Part shown: one piece after another, positions 11,761-24,747 of the stretch
Numbering within the stretch: position 1 is the stretch's first letter
Layout of the letters: each line of letters begins with the position of its first letter
NCBI GenBank assembly: GCA_023614405.1
Contig: CM042687.1
Location: 261,125,480-261,189,479, forward strand
Direction of reading: 5' to 3'
DNA from: Avena insularis
Lineage: Eukaryota; Streptophyta; Magnoliopsida; Poales; Poaceae
Length of the DNA: 64,000 nucleotides
Notes under the pieces: generated by a model
The model's input: only the letters and a program-made list of their open reading frames with translations
Databases searched by the model: none
Told to the model about the DNA's origin: nothing
Position numbers and translations under genes: made by a program

Positions 11761-13879
11761 TGTAACATCCCAAAATCCATGATTTACAAAAGCTTGAATT
11801 TCATTCATGAATTCATGGCATTCTTGGCTTGCACAAAAAATTTCAAATTAAAAAATCCAAATAAAACCATTTTATGCCTATTATATATATCATAAAGGCA
11901 TGGTTTTATTTTATTTTCAAAGGAACAAGGTGTAATGGACTAATCAATAGTGTTTTATACACAAATAAGTGCAATGTTCACTGTATTAAAATTTAGAGAA
12001 ATTTTGAAATCAAACCCATTTGAATTTGGTTTGAAAATGATTCCTGAAAATCCAAATATAAAATGAAAAAGAGAAAAGAAATAGAAAAGGGCCAGCGCTA
12101 CCAATTCGGCCCAGTGCCTGATCCAGCCCAACAAGCCCACCTGGCTGTTTCCCCCTCTCCCCTCTCTCTCACCCGGACCCGCCTTACCCCTCTCGCTGAT
12201 AGTGGCCCCACTACCACCTCATCTTCTTCCCCAAACCACACGCGAGACCAGCGTCGCCGCGGCCGTTTCCTCCCATTGATGTCGCCAGTAATTGCCGTTG
12301 ATGGCGAGCGTAACTCACTCCCCCTCTATGGCTACTTAACACCCCTTCCCCCGTAGAATTTCCCCTCATTCAATCACGCTCGAGCGCCCCCAGGCTGGCC
12401 GTATTGAAGCTTTCTTCGCCGTGGTGCCGAACCTCTCCGACGACCGATTCCGGTGAGGACTCCCCGCCCCTCGCCCACTAGTCCCTACTAGCGTGTTCGC
12501 CACACTCCCGCGCATCTAAAGTTGCTTGCGGGCTTCTTTTTGGTGGCTTGCAACATCGTCTTCGTCGATGATCGCGCGTGCCCGACGACGAGCCCTACTC
12601 CGACGACTTCTCCTGGTGAACATAGCCCTCCCCCTACCTTATGGTTCACACTCGCACGCTCAACGTTCTAGTGTGCGTCTAACGCCGTCCTTTTCTTGCC
12701 TTCCCGTGCCTTGTAGCTTCACCGTCGACGATGCTCGATCACCCCCGTCGCTAGTAGCATCTCCGGCAAGGAATTCCGAGCGACCTCGTGCGCCTCTTGG
12801 CAACCAGAGACCACCTCGAGCATCCCCTCGCCTTAGTGACTCCGGTAATGCGCCACACCTTCTACTTTGCTTCCTGGAACCGCCGGAACGTCACTGGCAG
12901 AGCGTCGCCGCCGCACAGCCGTCGCCAGCGCCGCCTGTCTTTGGTTGCTTGTGCTAGCGCCGTCAGATCTGAATCCTAGGGCTGAGATTAGATCCTAGCG
13001 CAAAATGGTATCGTTATATCTGAGCCACTGGATCTCACTTAGATCCAACGCTCCATGTTGGCCGATCCGCGCGAAGCGGTATCGACCAATCAGACATAGC
13101 CACGTGTCTGTGGTTTTAATTTAAAATCTGTTTTTATATCTAATTGAGATTCAAACTTGTAAAATTCATAAATTTTCTTCTATTTATCCAAAAAATGCAA
13201 ATAAGATATCATTGGATTCAGAAAAATAAATCCTACACTACTGTAGGCTTAAATTTGTATTTTGCTTATGTAAAATGGGATTTTATACATAATAAATTAT
13301 AGGCTTATTTTGGCTATATAAATTAGATAGAAAATGTTTTTAAAATAAATTTAAGTTTCTTTGGTCTATAATTAATTGGTTTTGTGTTCAGTATTATTTG
13401 GTTTTAATGTTTAGTGTAGAAAAATTCATTCTATTGCATTTGCATGCATTCATATATTTTTGCTTGAATATTTTGAATGACAATTTGGTGCTATCATTTT
13501 ATGTGTAGATTTTGGTGCTAGTGGTGATTGTGATTGTGATGATTGTTGCTACTCCCCCAACTACCAAGGCAAGTGGTTCTTTATGTATTTGTCCTATTAT
13601 TTTTGACTATGCACTAGTGATATTTTGTATAGGGATTGCATGAAATTTTGCTAAGTATCTATATGATATGCCATGGGAAATCCTAGTAGTTGTAGTCTTG
13701 GTAGAATTTTATCTAAGTTAAGATACTTGTATTGTTATCATGCTTAGCCTAGCTACTAGCAAACAAGGGTGGATTATATACATGCTATGGAAATTTTGCT
13801 AAGTCTTTAACTTATGTTTTTACTGAATAAAACAACTAAGTGAATGAATCACTTGGGTGGAACTGTATGATTGGGTTAT

Positions 13880-16800
13880 TGCGGTGACCCAGCATACCAC
13901 TACATCATGTAGTACACTATATTCGTTGACATAACACCAATGGAACACTGTTCCATCTGCATTATATCCCTCAGAGTGGTACAACAGAAACATCGCGGGT
14001 CCAAGACATTACTTTAAATTACATATAACATATTACAAAAGATCCAGAGAACTTCCTCGAATAGTGAGGAATATAAAATAGAAAGAACCAGAAAGATCGA
14101 CTCGGAGTTTACTTTAGAAGTACTACTATTAGTATATGTATACGGCTTGAAAGTACTACTAGAGTATTGTTCTACAGAAGTAGGTTCTGGATTCTAGGAG
14201 TTTTATTTATATTCTATGCTTCAACTTGTCTTCGATAGCTTCCGGTAAGGTCTTCGACTCTGTTGATCTCCATCAGATATCTTCAACTCATCAAGTAACT
14301 TATTTCCTAGGAACGCCATTGGTTTCTCCGAGATCTAGCAATGGTTAAGAAGATACGGTTGAGTACGAGCGTACTCAGCAAGTTCACTAAAGAGGAGTGT
14401 TTGATGCACTAACTACAGCCACAGACCATAAGTCGTAGGCAATGAAAGTTTTTGAAAACATTTCTTCAAAGGTTGCTTTTATTCTGAAAAGCTATGTGCG
14501 TCAGCCTTCACAGGTTTACCAGAAGTTTCATGGAGTTCCTTTCCTGCCGTGTTCGTAGCTCCTTCCCGGAACAGGGAGTAACAAGTTACAGTTCCATACA
14601 CTCTGTAGAGGTGCGTTGCTTTACCCATGAGAGATCTTAGCTTTGTTGCACATCCGAGTTATAGGCTCGTTCACACTTCCTTGGTGTGAGGCCCAGACTA
14701 AGATCCAAGCCAATCACTGTCCTTCTCCGCGACCCCGCATACACCGCAATTATTGTATGCCCAAACTCAAGGTATACTTTTCCCCGTATAAAACGACTAT
14801 ACCTTAGTTGGATACACACAACAACCATTAACACTAGAAATCTGTCTTTTGTAAGCCCAGATCCATGGTAGACTTTTCCCCGTATAAAACGGCTATACCC
14901 ATGATCTGCAACTTACAAATGCCCAGAACAGTGTCCAATGCATGTGAAAGGGAGCTGATCCAGCTGATTTCTCCGTCCCATTCCAAATCTTATGGTTAAC
15001 ACGTGATATACGACGCAAGAATCACTGGTGACATTGGTTGTTAAGTCCTAGACAATATGTTCCTTTACCACCGGAACTTTAATAGAAGGTTATTACCTCA
15101 TGGTAAATAACCTATAATCATATTATTATGAAAATAGTGTTTTCTGACCCTTTTTGAAATGCAGGTAATGACAACACTGGATTTGCAAAATACTTTACAG
15201 AAAATAATCAAAGGACATGAGAAAGTGTGAACTTGCCTTTTGTGATTGCAAGATTATGCACTCACGGTCTTCGAGATGATAGAAGATCCAATATCTGAAA
15301 TCATCATCATTGGTCCGGTAAGGACTAATGTTTAAAGAAGCAAGATGCCATTATGCATAAATAATGCTATGCAATTTTATAATTCCCAAAGTGAAACCCT
15401 CAATAGTAATAATGAGTTGATCTTAGGTATATTTTTTTAAGATTGGGTTTATCTTTAAGTTTATTTCATAAACAATGGCATTTATAAGGAACTTAAGTGT
15501 TAATAATCCAAAATATACAAGTAAGGATAGAGTAATGTGATTACAATTAATTATTATCTGGTGACTAGGATAAAAAGTCCTTGGGTTGAGTTGTTAAGAG
15601 TTGAAGGAACTATCATAGACTTGTTGTTTGAAGTGGCAAAAATAATAACATTTGGAGAAACTAGTATTTAGTTAAGGTTAATTAGTCTTAAGTGTTATTA
15701 GGTTTTACATTAGGGTTGGTGATGGTTACGAATGATGTTGAGTTATCATATTTCAATTGATGTTACAAGTGACCAAAGTTAACTTAAAAAAACATGATAA
15801 ACTTCAAATGAGATGTTTATGATTGTTTAGACCAAAGTTAACTATAAAAATAGAAGTGGATTTTAAGATATAATGAGTTTTAGAATATCATCTAGTTTTA
15901 GGGGTTTGACAAATATCATTATGGATGATCCCTTTTAATTTAAGTGAAAGATGAATTTAATAATATGCAATTTATTAATGGGATCATAATGAGATGATCT
16001 TATAAATTTGTTAGGGTTTAGAGTCTTTTTAAGAGTGGTTAAGCGATGAAGATTATTCACCATCTTATACATGAGTGATATATAATATTTATTTAAAAGG
16101 AGTTTATTTGAATTTAAGATTTGATAGGAGTATTTAAAAGTTAACAGTTATACTTAAGTTTTATTATGAATTATGATTATGGAATTAGACTTAATAATTA
16201 AATTTAAAGGATTTAGTGTTTTATAAGAAAATGTGATTATTTCTTACTTAAGAAATAATTTTAAGAATTAACAAAGCGGTTATTTCACTTAAATAAATGA
16301 ATTTTATTATCTAAGGTTATTAAAATGTATTTGAATAATATACAAAGTATTTTTCTAGTAAATTATACTTATTAAAGATCTTAAAAATGAATTTTATTTA
16401 TTTTTAGGTATTATCTTTATTTTTATGAAATTCTTCAAAGAATTAAGTGTCTTTAAATATTTTCTTTATATTTTATTTTTAAAATTCTAAGTTAGTATTT
16501 TTATAAAATAGTAGAGTTATTTTTATACACAAAATGATTTTTATTTATTTTTAGGAGTTTTTATTATTTTATGAAATTTTACTTAGGATTTCATGATGTT
16601 AATATTTATGTGCTTTATATTTATTTTAAATAAATAAAGTTATATTGTTATTAGATAGATCTTAGTTTTATGATAATTTTAACATATTAAATGTATTTTT
16701 AGGATTTTTCTATAATTTTATATAGCTAAAAATATTTAGAGGTTATTTTGGTAATTCATTTGTTTTACTTTTATTTCATTTCTTATCCTAATCAACTTGG

Positions 16801-19800
16801 GCTATTTGGTTGGGCACATGGGCCAGCCTGGCCCATTTAGAGATGGCTTGGGTCATCTAGACCATGGCCCACCCCTTCTCTTCCTCTCCTCTTACTCTCG
16901 CACACACGCGACACGATCCCACTCTCCCTCTCTCGTTTCTCTGCATCACCCGCACATGCCGCCGCCGCCAGCATGACCAACGCCGGCCAAATCCGGTGCC
17001 ACCGATTACTGCCGTGTGCTAGAGCTGGCTAGCCACTGCCTCTACTTCCTTTCTCTTGGTCGATTTGGTTCAAGCATGGCTTCGCACGCATCTGGACGAA
17101 ACCTTAATTCTGCCCTGACACGGCATTGGTCGATCCTGGCGGTGTTGCTGTTTGGCTACGACACTCGCCGCGCTGCAGATGTTGCTGGGATGGATTGGCG
17201 CGGTGCAGGTGCTTCGGTGCCCATCGTGCCGCCGTGCTGCTACACTCGTGGCCTCTGCCTCCTCTTCGATGAGCTAGGACTCGCTCCAGGTAGGTTGCTC
17301 CTTCTACCTTCTCTATAGCTGGTACCATTACCCTTTCTACTGAAGATCTTAGATCCCTAGTATCATCTGGTGAAGATGTATGTGGTGAAAACCCCCTTAT
17401 CTTTGATATATAAGATTCTTTAGAGTGTGTCAACGATGATTCACTATTATCAAATGCTGGTCTTTAGATTTATGGTATTGCTGCTAGTGGTGGTGATTGG
17501 GTTGATAGATCTTGTGGATCCATTTTCTACAGATATTGTGACCTTGGGGATATACTGCTAATGATGTTTGGTGACATCTGATGCCTCAACTTGGATGATT
17601 AAATCATTCTTGGCCCATGTATTAAAGCTGTAAAATGAAGTTATGCTGTTCTAAACTTGGTGGTTACTGAATTTATACTATAATGATGATCAATATCATG
17701 TATCAATTTAATTGTAGGGAATTACATGATTTCTAGTTGTTTAACTAGAAAGATGATTTTAATTGGTTATCCAATTATTATAGATAGATCAATGGTGTAC
17801 CATTGTATCTTTGAATTCAATTGGGTATACATTTTGGTTATAGTACCATACCCTACTGTTTAAGGTCCTAGTGTGATACTTTAGTGACATCTGTTGCCCC
17901 AGCTGCTGTTGTGGTGCCTCCACCTAGAGTGTGCACAGCAGTAGCTGGGTAGCATGTCTTGTTGCTGTGTTATAGCTGATTGGAAATATTGCCTAGGCTA
18001 AGGATGCATAGACTGAAGCTATAAGCACATGTTAGCTTATGTAAATAAGGTGACATTAAAAATGATTCCTTGACAGATGGATAACAAGATGATTTAGTAA
18101 ACTGCTTAGCTTGCAGATGGAATGATGTGCCATATGTGGATTGCCCATATGGCAATAATTTTTATGATTCCTGAATTTATAATCAGGAAGATGATTAGTT
18201 GTTGGTTACACTGTTTTAGTGGCTTCTCTTGACTTGATTATTTTTGTGGTGCCTCCATACAGGAGTGTGCACAAAATAACCTTAGGTAGGATGATCTTCT
18301 ACTTATACAGCTAAGCAAAAAAAATTAAACCTAAATTCTTGTGATGCTGGTCTGAAGCATAGTTCATATTTAAAATAAATGTTTCCCTTCATTACTTAAC
18401 CTTGCCTAGGATGCAAAAGCTGAGGCCGTGATGATGTTTGGGTACAACAATTACTGCTTGCTTATAAAAACTATCAATGATGATCTAGTACTCCACTTGA
18501 GTATAGATCTGAGGATTTTCTATTGCCCCCATCCATTTTCTAAGATGCAATGGTAAGAACAGATACTTAAGCATGATCTTGGTGGTTAAACTGTGATTGT
18601 GGAGTTGTTGCAGTTGCTGGCTGGTGTTGATCTAAATCAACCACTGTTACTTAGTGGCATGCCTTCCTCCCATCTTCTGATGTAGCTATTGGTACTTCTA
18701 TTCTTAGCACCTAGGCCTCCTTCTTGTGCTCCTGACTTGATTTATAAAACCTGCTACTGCTTTTCCATCTGCTGGTGCTCCTGGATCTATCTTCCCCTGA
18801 TTCTAGCTCTTGGATGGCTCTTGGGAGCAACCAGGGATAGAGATGATTTGGTGGAATGATCTGGTTTCTAGTTGATAAAGCTGGATAGATCAGTGATCAT
18901 TTGATTTTATATTGTGGGTGTTCATGTGTGGGCTTGGGAGCTCTAGTGCTAAGAAATGAGCTGGGGTGGAAGGAGTAACTAGCAGCAGTGACTACCACGG
19001 CTGGTTCCTTCTTATCCTCCCCTGGTGTGCTCCTATGTTGACAGCAGATACCTGCATGTTGATGTGCAAGCTGCTTGCAAGTGGGACCTGCTGCTGTGGA
19101 TGAGATCAAGTGAAAACTTGATATTTGTGGAATCTTTATCTTATTATTTTTTACTGCCATGGTGAAACTTGCCCCTCTCCAAGCCTATGATGTTGTATTG
19201 ACGCCCTCACTAGATAAGAAGAGATGCTCAATTTGGTGAAACTTGCCCCTTACAGATTAGCTCAATGATGAATTATAACAGTGCATTTCACTGTTCACTT
19301 CTGAGAGCAAAACTAACCAACTAATCCTTCTTTTATTTTATTTTTGTTTTTGTTTTCTTTTTTTTGTGTTTTCAGGAAATGAAGAGAAGAAAGAAAATAT
19401 CAACTGTTGAAGGACATAAGAGAACATTAGCTTATGAATTTCTCTGTAATAAATATTGTAATTTATTTTTCTGTTTGAATATTGTAAAAAAATTGTATTG
19501 TTCTATTTAATTCAATAAAGTTTACTTATTTCCTTCTTATTTTACAATTCATTTGTAAAGACAATGGCATATATATTTTGTTGTAATAAAGAGTTCTGTT
19601 ATTTATTTCAATTAGGTAATTCTTTTTTCTACTCATTTGTTTCTTGATACTTTACTTTTATTTATCTATTGTAAAAGATCAATGTAATAAAGAATCCTTT
19701 TTATATCATTTTTGTAATTATTTTATTTCAAGTTATTAAATATTTCCAATTCCTATTTGTGAATTTTATAAATTCATTTGAATTTCATATTTGAAATTCA

Positions 19801-20023
19801 AATACATGTTTGAACAAATTTTCCCCGAAACAAAGAATTCTACAAAGGTCATGTCGAAATCTATCGCACTTGCTCTGAAGTTTCCTTCAGTAAAATAGAG
19901 ACCCCGATCCCTCTATAGCTCCTTTAGTTTAGCGCGAAAATTTCCCGGATTTTCTTATGCATGAATGCAATGCACAAACTTGTGTCCTCTCTATTTCTAG
20001 GTGTTAAATCCTGGGATGTTACA
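13880..20023 (+). mobile_element. T5: 6.1-kb solo LTR
   Basis: The insert starts TGCGGTGACCC and ends GGGATGTTACA, flanked by GTTAT (13875-13879 and 20024-20028). The T4 3' LTR shows the uninterrupted target (near 45900). I see no primer site, no polypurine tract, no repeated ends and no retroviral protein motif inside, so it is best explained as a solo LTR left by recombination between two LTRs. It has a very AT-rich first half. A sharp GC-rich switch follows at 16790-17300, with several GGCCCA boxes and a CT-rich leader. The second half is AT-rich, with AATAAA-type signals near 19500. The frame at 17016-17318 lies in the GC-rich part and has no domain. Confidence 0.75.
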
Positions 20024-20871
20024 GTTATGTTGAGTGGTTACACAAGGCCCATGTCTATGGTCTACCTTGTGTATCACACTTGTGGAAAGCCACCCAGGAA
20101 CAAAGGGATTTGAGATACTTAGTGTTTAGAAGCTTCTAGTGCAACCACATGGCATATGGGCTCTGCCTTGATCATATAGGTTGCAATAACTTAGCCAGAT
20201 GGACAGATGGTGGTAGGGTGATAGGATGGAATGCGTCCATTTGGTCTAAGGGAAGGCTTCTGAAAGATCTCATCTCGATGCATGTCAAGTCTTGTGGGGA
20301 AAGTGCACCACCTCTCGAGAAGGAAAAATCTAAGTACTTAGCCGTGTCCCCAGCAACGGACATTTTGAGCATCAAGACATTAAAGCTATCAAGGATCTCC
20401 TCATCCCAATTTCTAAGTTAAAAACTTCTAGTTGAACAAGGGTTGAAGGTTCACCAATGTCTATTGGTGGTTCCTTGGGATTTTTTGATGAACAAAAACT
20501 TAGTGTTTTTCAACTGATAGGAAAAACCTATTTTGAGCAAAGCAAGCCTAAGCTACACTTGGCCAAATTCATGTAGATGTTAGATACTACTATTCTACTA
20601 TGGTATCACTTGCCAATACAATTCCAAATGTATTGACCCACTGTGGATGTAACTTATGATGTTACAGGTTACTCTGATGAGGATTAGGGTTATGAGTCTA
20701 GACTCAACATGCTTGCCTATGGCACATGAAGATGAAGACTTTACTTTAATTATTTATGTTATGAACTCTTGTACTAGCCTTTGGCTATGGAGTTGTAAAA
20801 TACTATGTTTATCTCTGGAATGACGATGTAATAAAGACCTTTGTATCTGTGTACTTCATCTTAAACTATGG

Positions 20872-20900
20872 ATGCTAGCATTTGATCCAGGGTCTAGCAT
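20872..20900 (+). promoter_or_regulatory. U5 hairpin of T4 (5' LTR copy)
   Basis: The arms ATGCTAG and CTAGCAT flank a 15-base loop with GATCCAGG. It ends 44 bases before the LTR end. T7 and T10 LTRs carry the same structure on the minus strand. Confidence 0.6.
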
Positions 20901-20946
20901 TGCAATCATAGGGGCCTTTACCTTTATAAAGGTGGGGTCTTACAGA

Positions 20947-20958
20947 TGGTATTAGAGG
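20947..20958 (+). promoter_or_regulatory. Primer binding site of T4
   Basis: TGGTATTAGAGG starts two bases after the 5' LTR. It differs at two positions from the usual TGGTATCAGAGC complementary to initiator tRNA-Met, so it is slightly decayed. Confidence 0.8.
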
Positions 20959-21101
20959 ACTGTGTTGCCTGTAGGATTATGACCCTAGGATGGATTAGAC
21001 TAAGAAAACCACTAAGGAAAAATGCAACTCTTTGCAAATTCCACACTTGTCTTTTTCTTGTCGTACACCTTTCTAATCTTCTTTCTCATCTCAATTTGTA
21101 G

Positions 21102-21532
21102 ATGGCCACCATCAACAAAGCCGTCAAGAAGGGACCACTCATGACCATGACTTTAGAATGTGAGACGGAGTTTCCCAAAGCACTCAAAACCCTTATGGTT
21201 AGCTTGGGAATACATGGTGAGGCCATGTATAAAGGATTTCTAGTGATGGATGAAGGAGAAGAATATTGGTGGGTGCAACTTCACTTGTACAACAACAAGG
21301 GAGACAACCACAAAGAGTCGGGATTCTACATGGGAACCAACTCAGAAATGTATACAACATTCTTTGACTCTGCAAGAAATGCAGCTTGGAATGCTATCAA
21401 GGAGCTTGGTGAAAGACTCAAGTGTAGAATGCTCAACACCAAAAATGACCTTGAGGAGGAGAAGAAGTATACCCAAGACTTAGATACCACCATAAAACGT
21501 CTAAGGGAAGATATCATAGACTTAGCATATGA
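21102..21532 (+). CDS. T4 extra upstream ORF, putative exon 1
   Basis: A reading frame of unknown function precedes gag in T4. Its ATG directly follows a pyrimidine-rich stretch ending in TTTGTAG, a good 3' splice site. The protein begins MATINKAVKKG and contains YWWVQLHLYNNKGD (about residues 51-64). It ends in a charged, probably coiled-coil segment (RLKCRMLNTKNDLEEEKK). An unspliced frame would stop at 21534-21536, but a GT at 21533 (GTGAGA) could serve as donor to the acceptor at 21748-21749. I do not recognise a known domain. Some plant Gypsy lineages carry extra ORFs beside gag. The frame is intact in this part, unlike gag-pol. Confidence 0.5.
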
Positions 21533-21749
21533 GTGAGAATTGTAACGTACTCCGCTAGTTGGACCACCACACTTGTCTTTTCTCGCAAAAATTTGTCTAA
21601 GTTATATTTGAACCTTAGTATTTGTGGTAGTTTTGTATGACATGAATTGTATGTTATGAGTGATGTATGATTTTGCTTTCATTTTACTATGTTGTTTTGG
21701 TCTTACTTGTGTTGTTCTAATATTTCTTTATCTTACATTAGATCCCTAG
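21533..21749 (+). other. Putative intron of the T4 extra ORF
   Basis: 217 AT-rich bases begin with GTGAGA and end with CCCTAG. The removal would join 21532 to 21750 in frame, giving one open frame up to the stop at 22078-22080. The T-rich composition contrasts with both flanks. The prediction rests only on the splice motifs and frame continuity. Confidence 0.45.
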
Positions 21750-22080
21750 CTTTGTGATCAGCACTGCCGAGGAGTTCAATGGAACTCGTTTTGGTTCACG
21801 CATCGTGCAGTTTACTACTGTGCTCAATCTCCCACTTCCTAGTATCAAGGAACTTCATCTCGCCAAGTTTGAGAGGAATGACCTTCGGGGCTTTAGAGTC
21901 ACACAGCCAGGACGCCAGACGGAGCCACTCACGGAGGATATTTCATTCAAGCTGATGCACGATGACAAGGAGAAGGGTCTAGATGTAGTAATGCAGGAGC
22001 TACTCGGACGCCTCTGCAGACGCCACACTACCGAGCTTAGAGGCCTGTACCTCCACCCGTTCAGGAGACGTGACGAGTAG
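21750..22080 (+). CDS. T4 extra upstream ORF, putative exon 2
   Basis: An open frame continues from the intron acceptor to TAG at 22078-22080. It includes FNGTRFGSRIVQF, LHLAKFERNDLRGFRVTQPG and a basic end. The codon use is G/C-richer than in the intron. Function is unknown. The stop may be a decay mutation, because 22081-22207 and the coiled-coil part at 30557-30980 look like further coding sequence in other frames. Confidence 0.4.
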
Positions 22081-22207
22081 GGAGAGGCATTGGTGTATGA
22101 GGGCAGTACTAGAGACAATTGAGCCAGTTCGTTTGTCGTGGGAATGGCCACGGCAGATGCTACACTCGGCAACGAGTAGTAGAACAAGGGGCAAGGGCGG
22201 CCAGCCA

Positions 22208-22212
22208 TATGC
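22208..22212. repeat. TSD of T7, left copy (TATGC)
   Basis: TATGC here and at 30142-30146 flank T7 exactly. Confidence 0.9.
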
Positions 22213-22258
22213 TGTAGAGTTCCCAACCTTTAATAAGGTAGAGTTCCCTGTGTTTACA

Positions 22259-22287
22259 ATGCTAGTCCCTGGATCAATAGCTAGCAT
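22259..22287 (-). promoter_or_regulatory. U5 hairpin of T7 (left LTR)
   Basis: ATGCTAG and CTAGCAT arms surround 15 bases. The length and loop core match the T4 hairpin. The right LTR copy is at 26644-26672. Confidence 0.6.
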
Positions 22288-24740
22288 CCACAGTTAAGAC
22301 GTAATATCAAGATACAAAGGTCATAATACAACTTTATAACCAGGAATAAAATAATTTATTACATCTTACATAGCTCATTTGGCTATCTCATTACATTGCA
22401 GCAGAATATAACAATAGCATGGGGTCCTACATCTTTAAAGTGCCACAGGCAATCATGTTGGTTGTAGACTTGTAATCCTGTTCAACACACTTCACTAACT
22501 TTGAACAAACCTGCAACATAATAAGTTGCAGCCACAAGGGTCAATACATTTTAATTGTATTGGCAAGTTTCACTACTATGTAGAAATAAGTGGATCCTAT
22601 CAATACATGCATATTTTGCTAAGTAGGGTTTAGGCTCATTTGCAAAAAGCAATATAATTTTATCCTATCATTTAAAAATAGTTTTGATCTTTTGACAATC
22701 TTTTTGAACTCCTTGGAAAACTCCAAGTGCTTCTAATCCCTTGTTGACACCATCAAGTTTTACTTTGAGAAATTGGAATGTCGAGATCTTCCATAGCTTC
22801 AGGCCTTAGTTGCTCAGTATTTGTCCATAACTGGGGACACGGATAAGTACTTATAATTTGATCTTCTGCAGAAGTTGTACACTTTACCCACATGACACAA
22901 TCTCATCTTGATGCCACCAGTGGCCGCTGGATAAGTACTCACCAAGATGGAGTACTGGCAGATTGAGAATGTGACAAAGTCTTTCCATAGAAGTCCTCCC
23001 AATACACAATGCTAGCTTGTCATCCAGGCACCAATGTAGGGTTTCAAGTTCCCTTACACGATTCTAGTTAACCTGAAGATGCCAATGCATGGGTCTTCCA
23101 CTATGTAGTTGACTAAGCCAGAGCCCATTTAGCATGTGGCTGTACACGGAAGCCACTGTACGAGAAACATGTTCAATCTCTAAGTCCCTGGGTGGTTTTC
23201 TTCTAGTGCACATACAAAAGATAGCCATATAAACATGGTTCCCTTTGTTGCCACCTTGTCCAAAGTGAGTATCCTCTTTCCACCCAGGTGGTTCATTGAG
23301 TACTTGTTTTATCATATAAAACATATATTTTTCCAACACTTCATGAAATCCCGATATTGTATTCCACCCCAAGTATATAGTAGGGCTAAGCATACTACAA
23401 CTATGATGTTTTCACTAAGGAAGATGGATTTCCTAATAGGACATAGCATAGCATAGTAATATAGTAGCCCTATCATGCATACTACGAAAATACCACTAAG
23501 TATAGTGAAAATAGTAGGACATGGATGATAGTGTCACTTGCCTTAGTAGTTGGTGGTGTTGGTACACTCTTCGCAATAACACACTTGACAATCAACACAA
23601 TCTATCAAGCAAAACAACCAAGACAAAACATACACAAGATCAACACTAATGGCAACACAAAAATCATGCAAAGTATGCAAACATGCAAGATGGAAATTTT
23701 TATAACAAGGTTCTGAACATTACTAAGTGATTTCTGAACATTTTATATTTTCAAGATTACAAATGCAACCATTTGTGCAATTGTAGCAATTAGCAATATT
23801 TTCTAACACTTAGAAAGTACGTTCTCACTAAATAATTTCCATGGTATTATTATAATATAATAAAATTATATTTTTTCTCTTACTGTACAGAGGGTTCAAT
23901 ATACAACTATTTGCAAAAGGATTCACTTAAAAATAATTTACACAAAAAATTTTATACTCAAAATAGTCCACAAATGGTTCTGTATAAAACGTGATTTTAA
24001 CAAACTCAAAAATACCGAATTATGGCTCTACTATGTTCTACTCGTTTTTGTGAATCCATAGACATATTATTTGCTAAATTTGGATATACAGAACTAAAGA
24101 TATAATTTTTATGGTGAAAGTGACCAATTAAACCATTTAATTTATAAATCAAATTTTTGTACAGAGAATAAGTAATATTATTTCAGAAATGGATTCTACA
24201 GAATCTCATATTTTCAGGGATTCCAAATTTATAATTTTTGGACTTCTAAATCTTTTTCTATGAATTATACGAGTTCGTACTAAAATCTGGAAAAGTCAAA
24301 CTCGGGAATTGACTGAAATTGACTTTGACTAATTTGACTAAGTTGATAGTTGACTACGCTGATGTCATGATGATGTCAGATTTGACTACAGAAAAAGTTG
24401 CTCGGATGGAAAAACTTTGTAGATGAAAGTTGTAGATAACAACTAGATCTATCTACTGTTCAAAGGAAATTGTGTTTGGAGCAAAGAGGTGGGCGTAAAA
24501 TGGATTATACCTTCTAAGATCTGAATCTTTGACTGTGTTTTTCTCTCGGCTCGATGAACGAAACGAGTTGAAACCAGCGGGAATGGAACCGTCTTGACGA
24601 GGGGAACAACTTCCGTCTTCAAGCCACCGCGATCCGATGTCGTCTTGAAGGTCTATTTGGGTGGAGAAGATTGGAGAGAATTTTGGACGAAAATGGGGCT
24701 AAGATGAGTTGAAAACTTATGAAATTTCCTGGAGTGGGGT

Positions 24741-24747
24741 TTATATA
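24741..24747 (-). promoter_or_regulatory. TATA box of T7 (left LTR)
   Basis: On the minus strand this reads TATATAA, about 170 bases downstream of a GGGTCGGCCCA/GGCCGGCC cluster at 24925-24965. The same arrangement is at 29125-29131 in the right LTR and near 58022 in T10. Confidence 0.6.

Larger units (their letters stand above)
11761..20944 (+). mobile_element. T4 5' LTR, split by T5
   Basis: The LTR sequence is 11761-13879 plus 20029-20944, 3035 bases in total, matching the 3' LTR at 43799-46820. It carries a GC-rich block from about 12095 to 12990 with GGGCCAGCGC and GGCCCA motifs and a weak TATA-like CTACTTAA near 12330. The apparent frames at 12063-12957 and 20149-20421 also occur, altered, in the 3' LTR and are not genes. 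Confidence 0.9.

Noticed and set aside
12526..12957. 143-codon frame, also present in altered form at 44550-45023
   Set aside because: Both lie at equivalent places in the T4 LTR pair. The two translations differ by frame changes, as expected of non-coding DNA.
17016..17318. 100-codon frame and antisense partner in T5
   Set aside because: The GC-rich leader of the solo LTR; low-information sequence with no recognisable protein.
13880..20023. T5 as a complete element with its own LTRs
   Set aside because: I found no repeated ends, primer site or purine tract inside; a solo LTR explains the perfect TSDs better.
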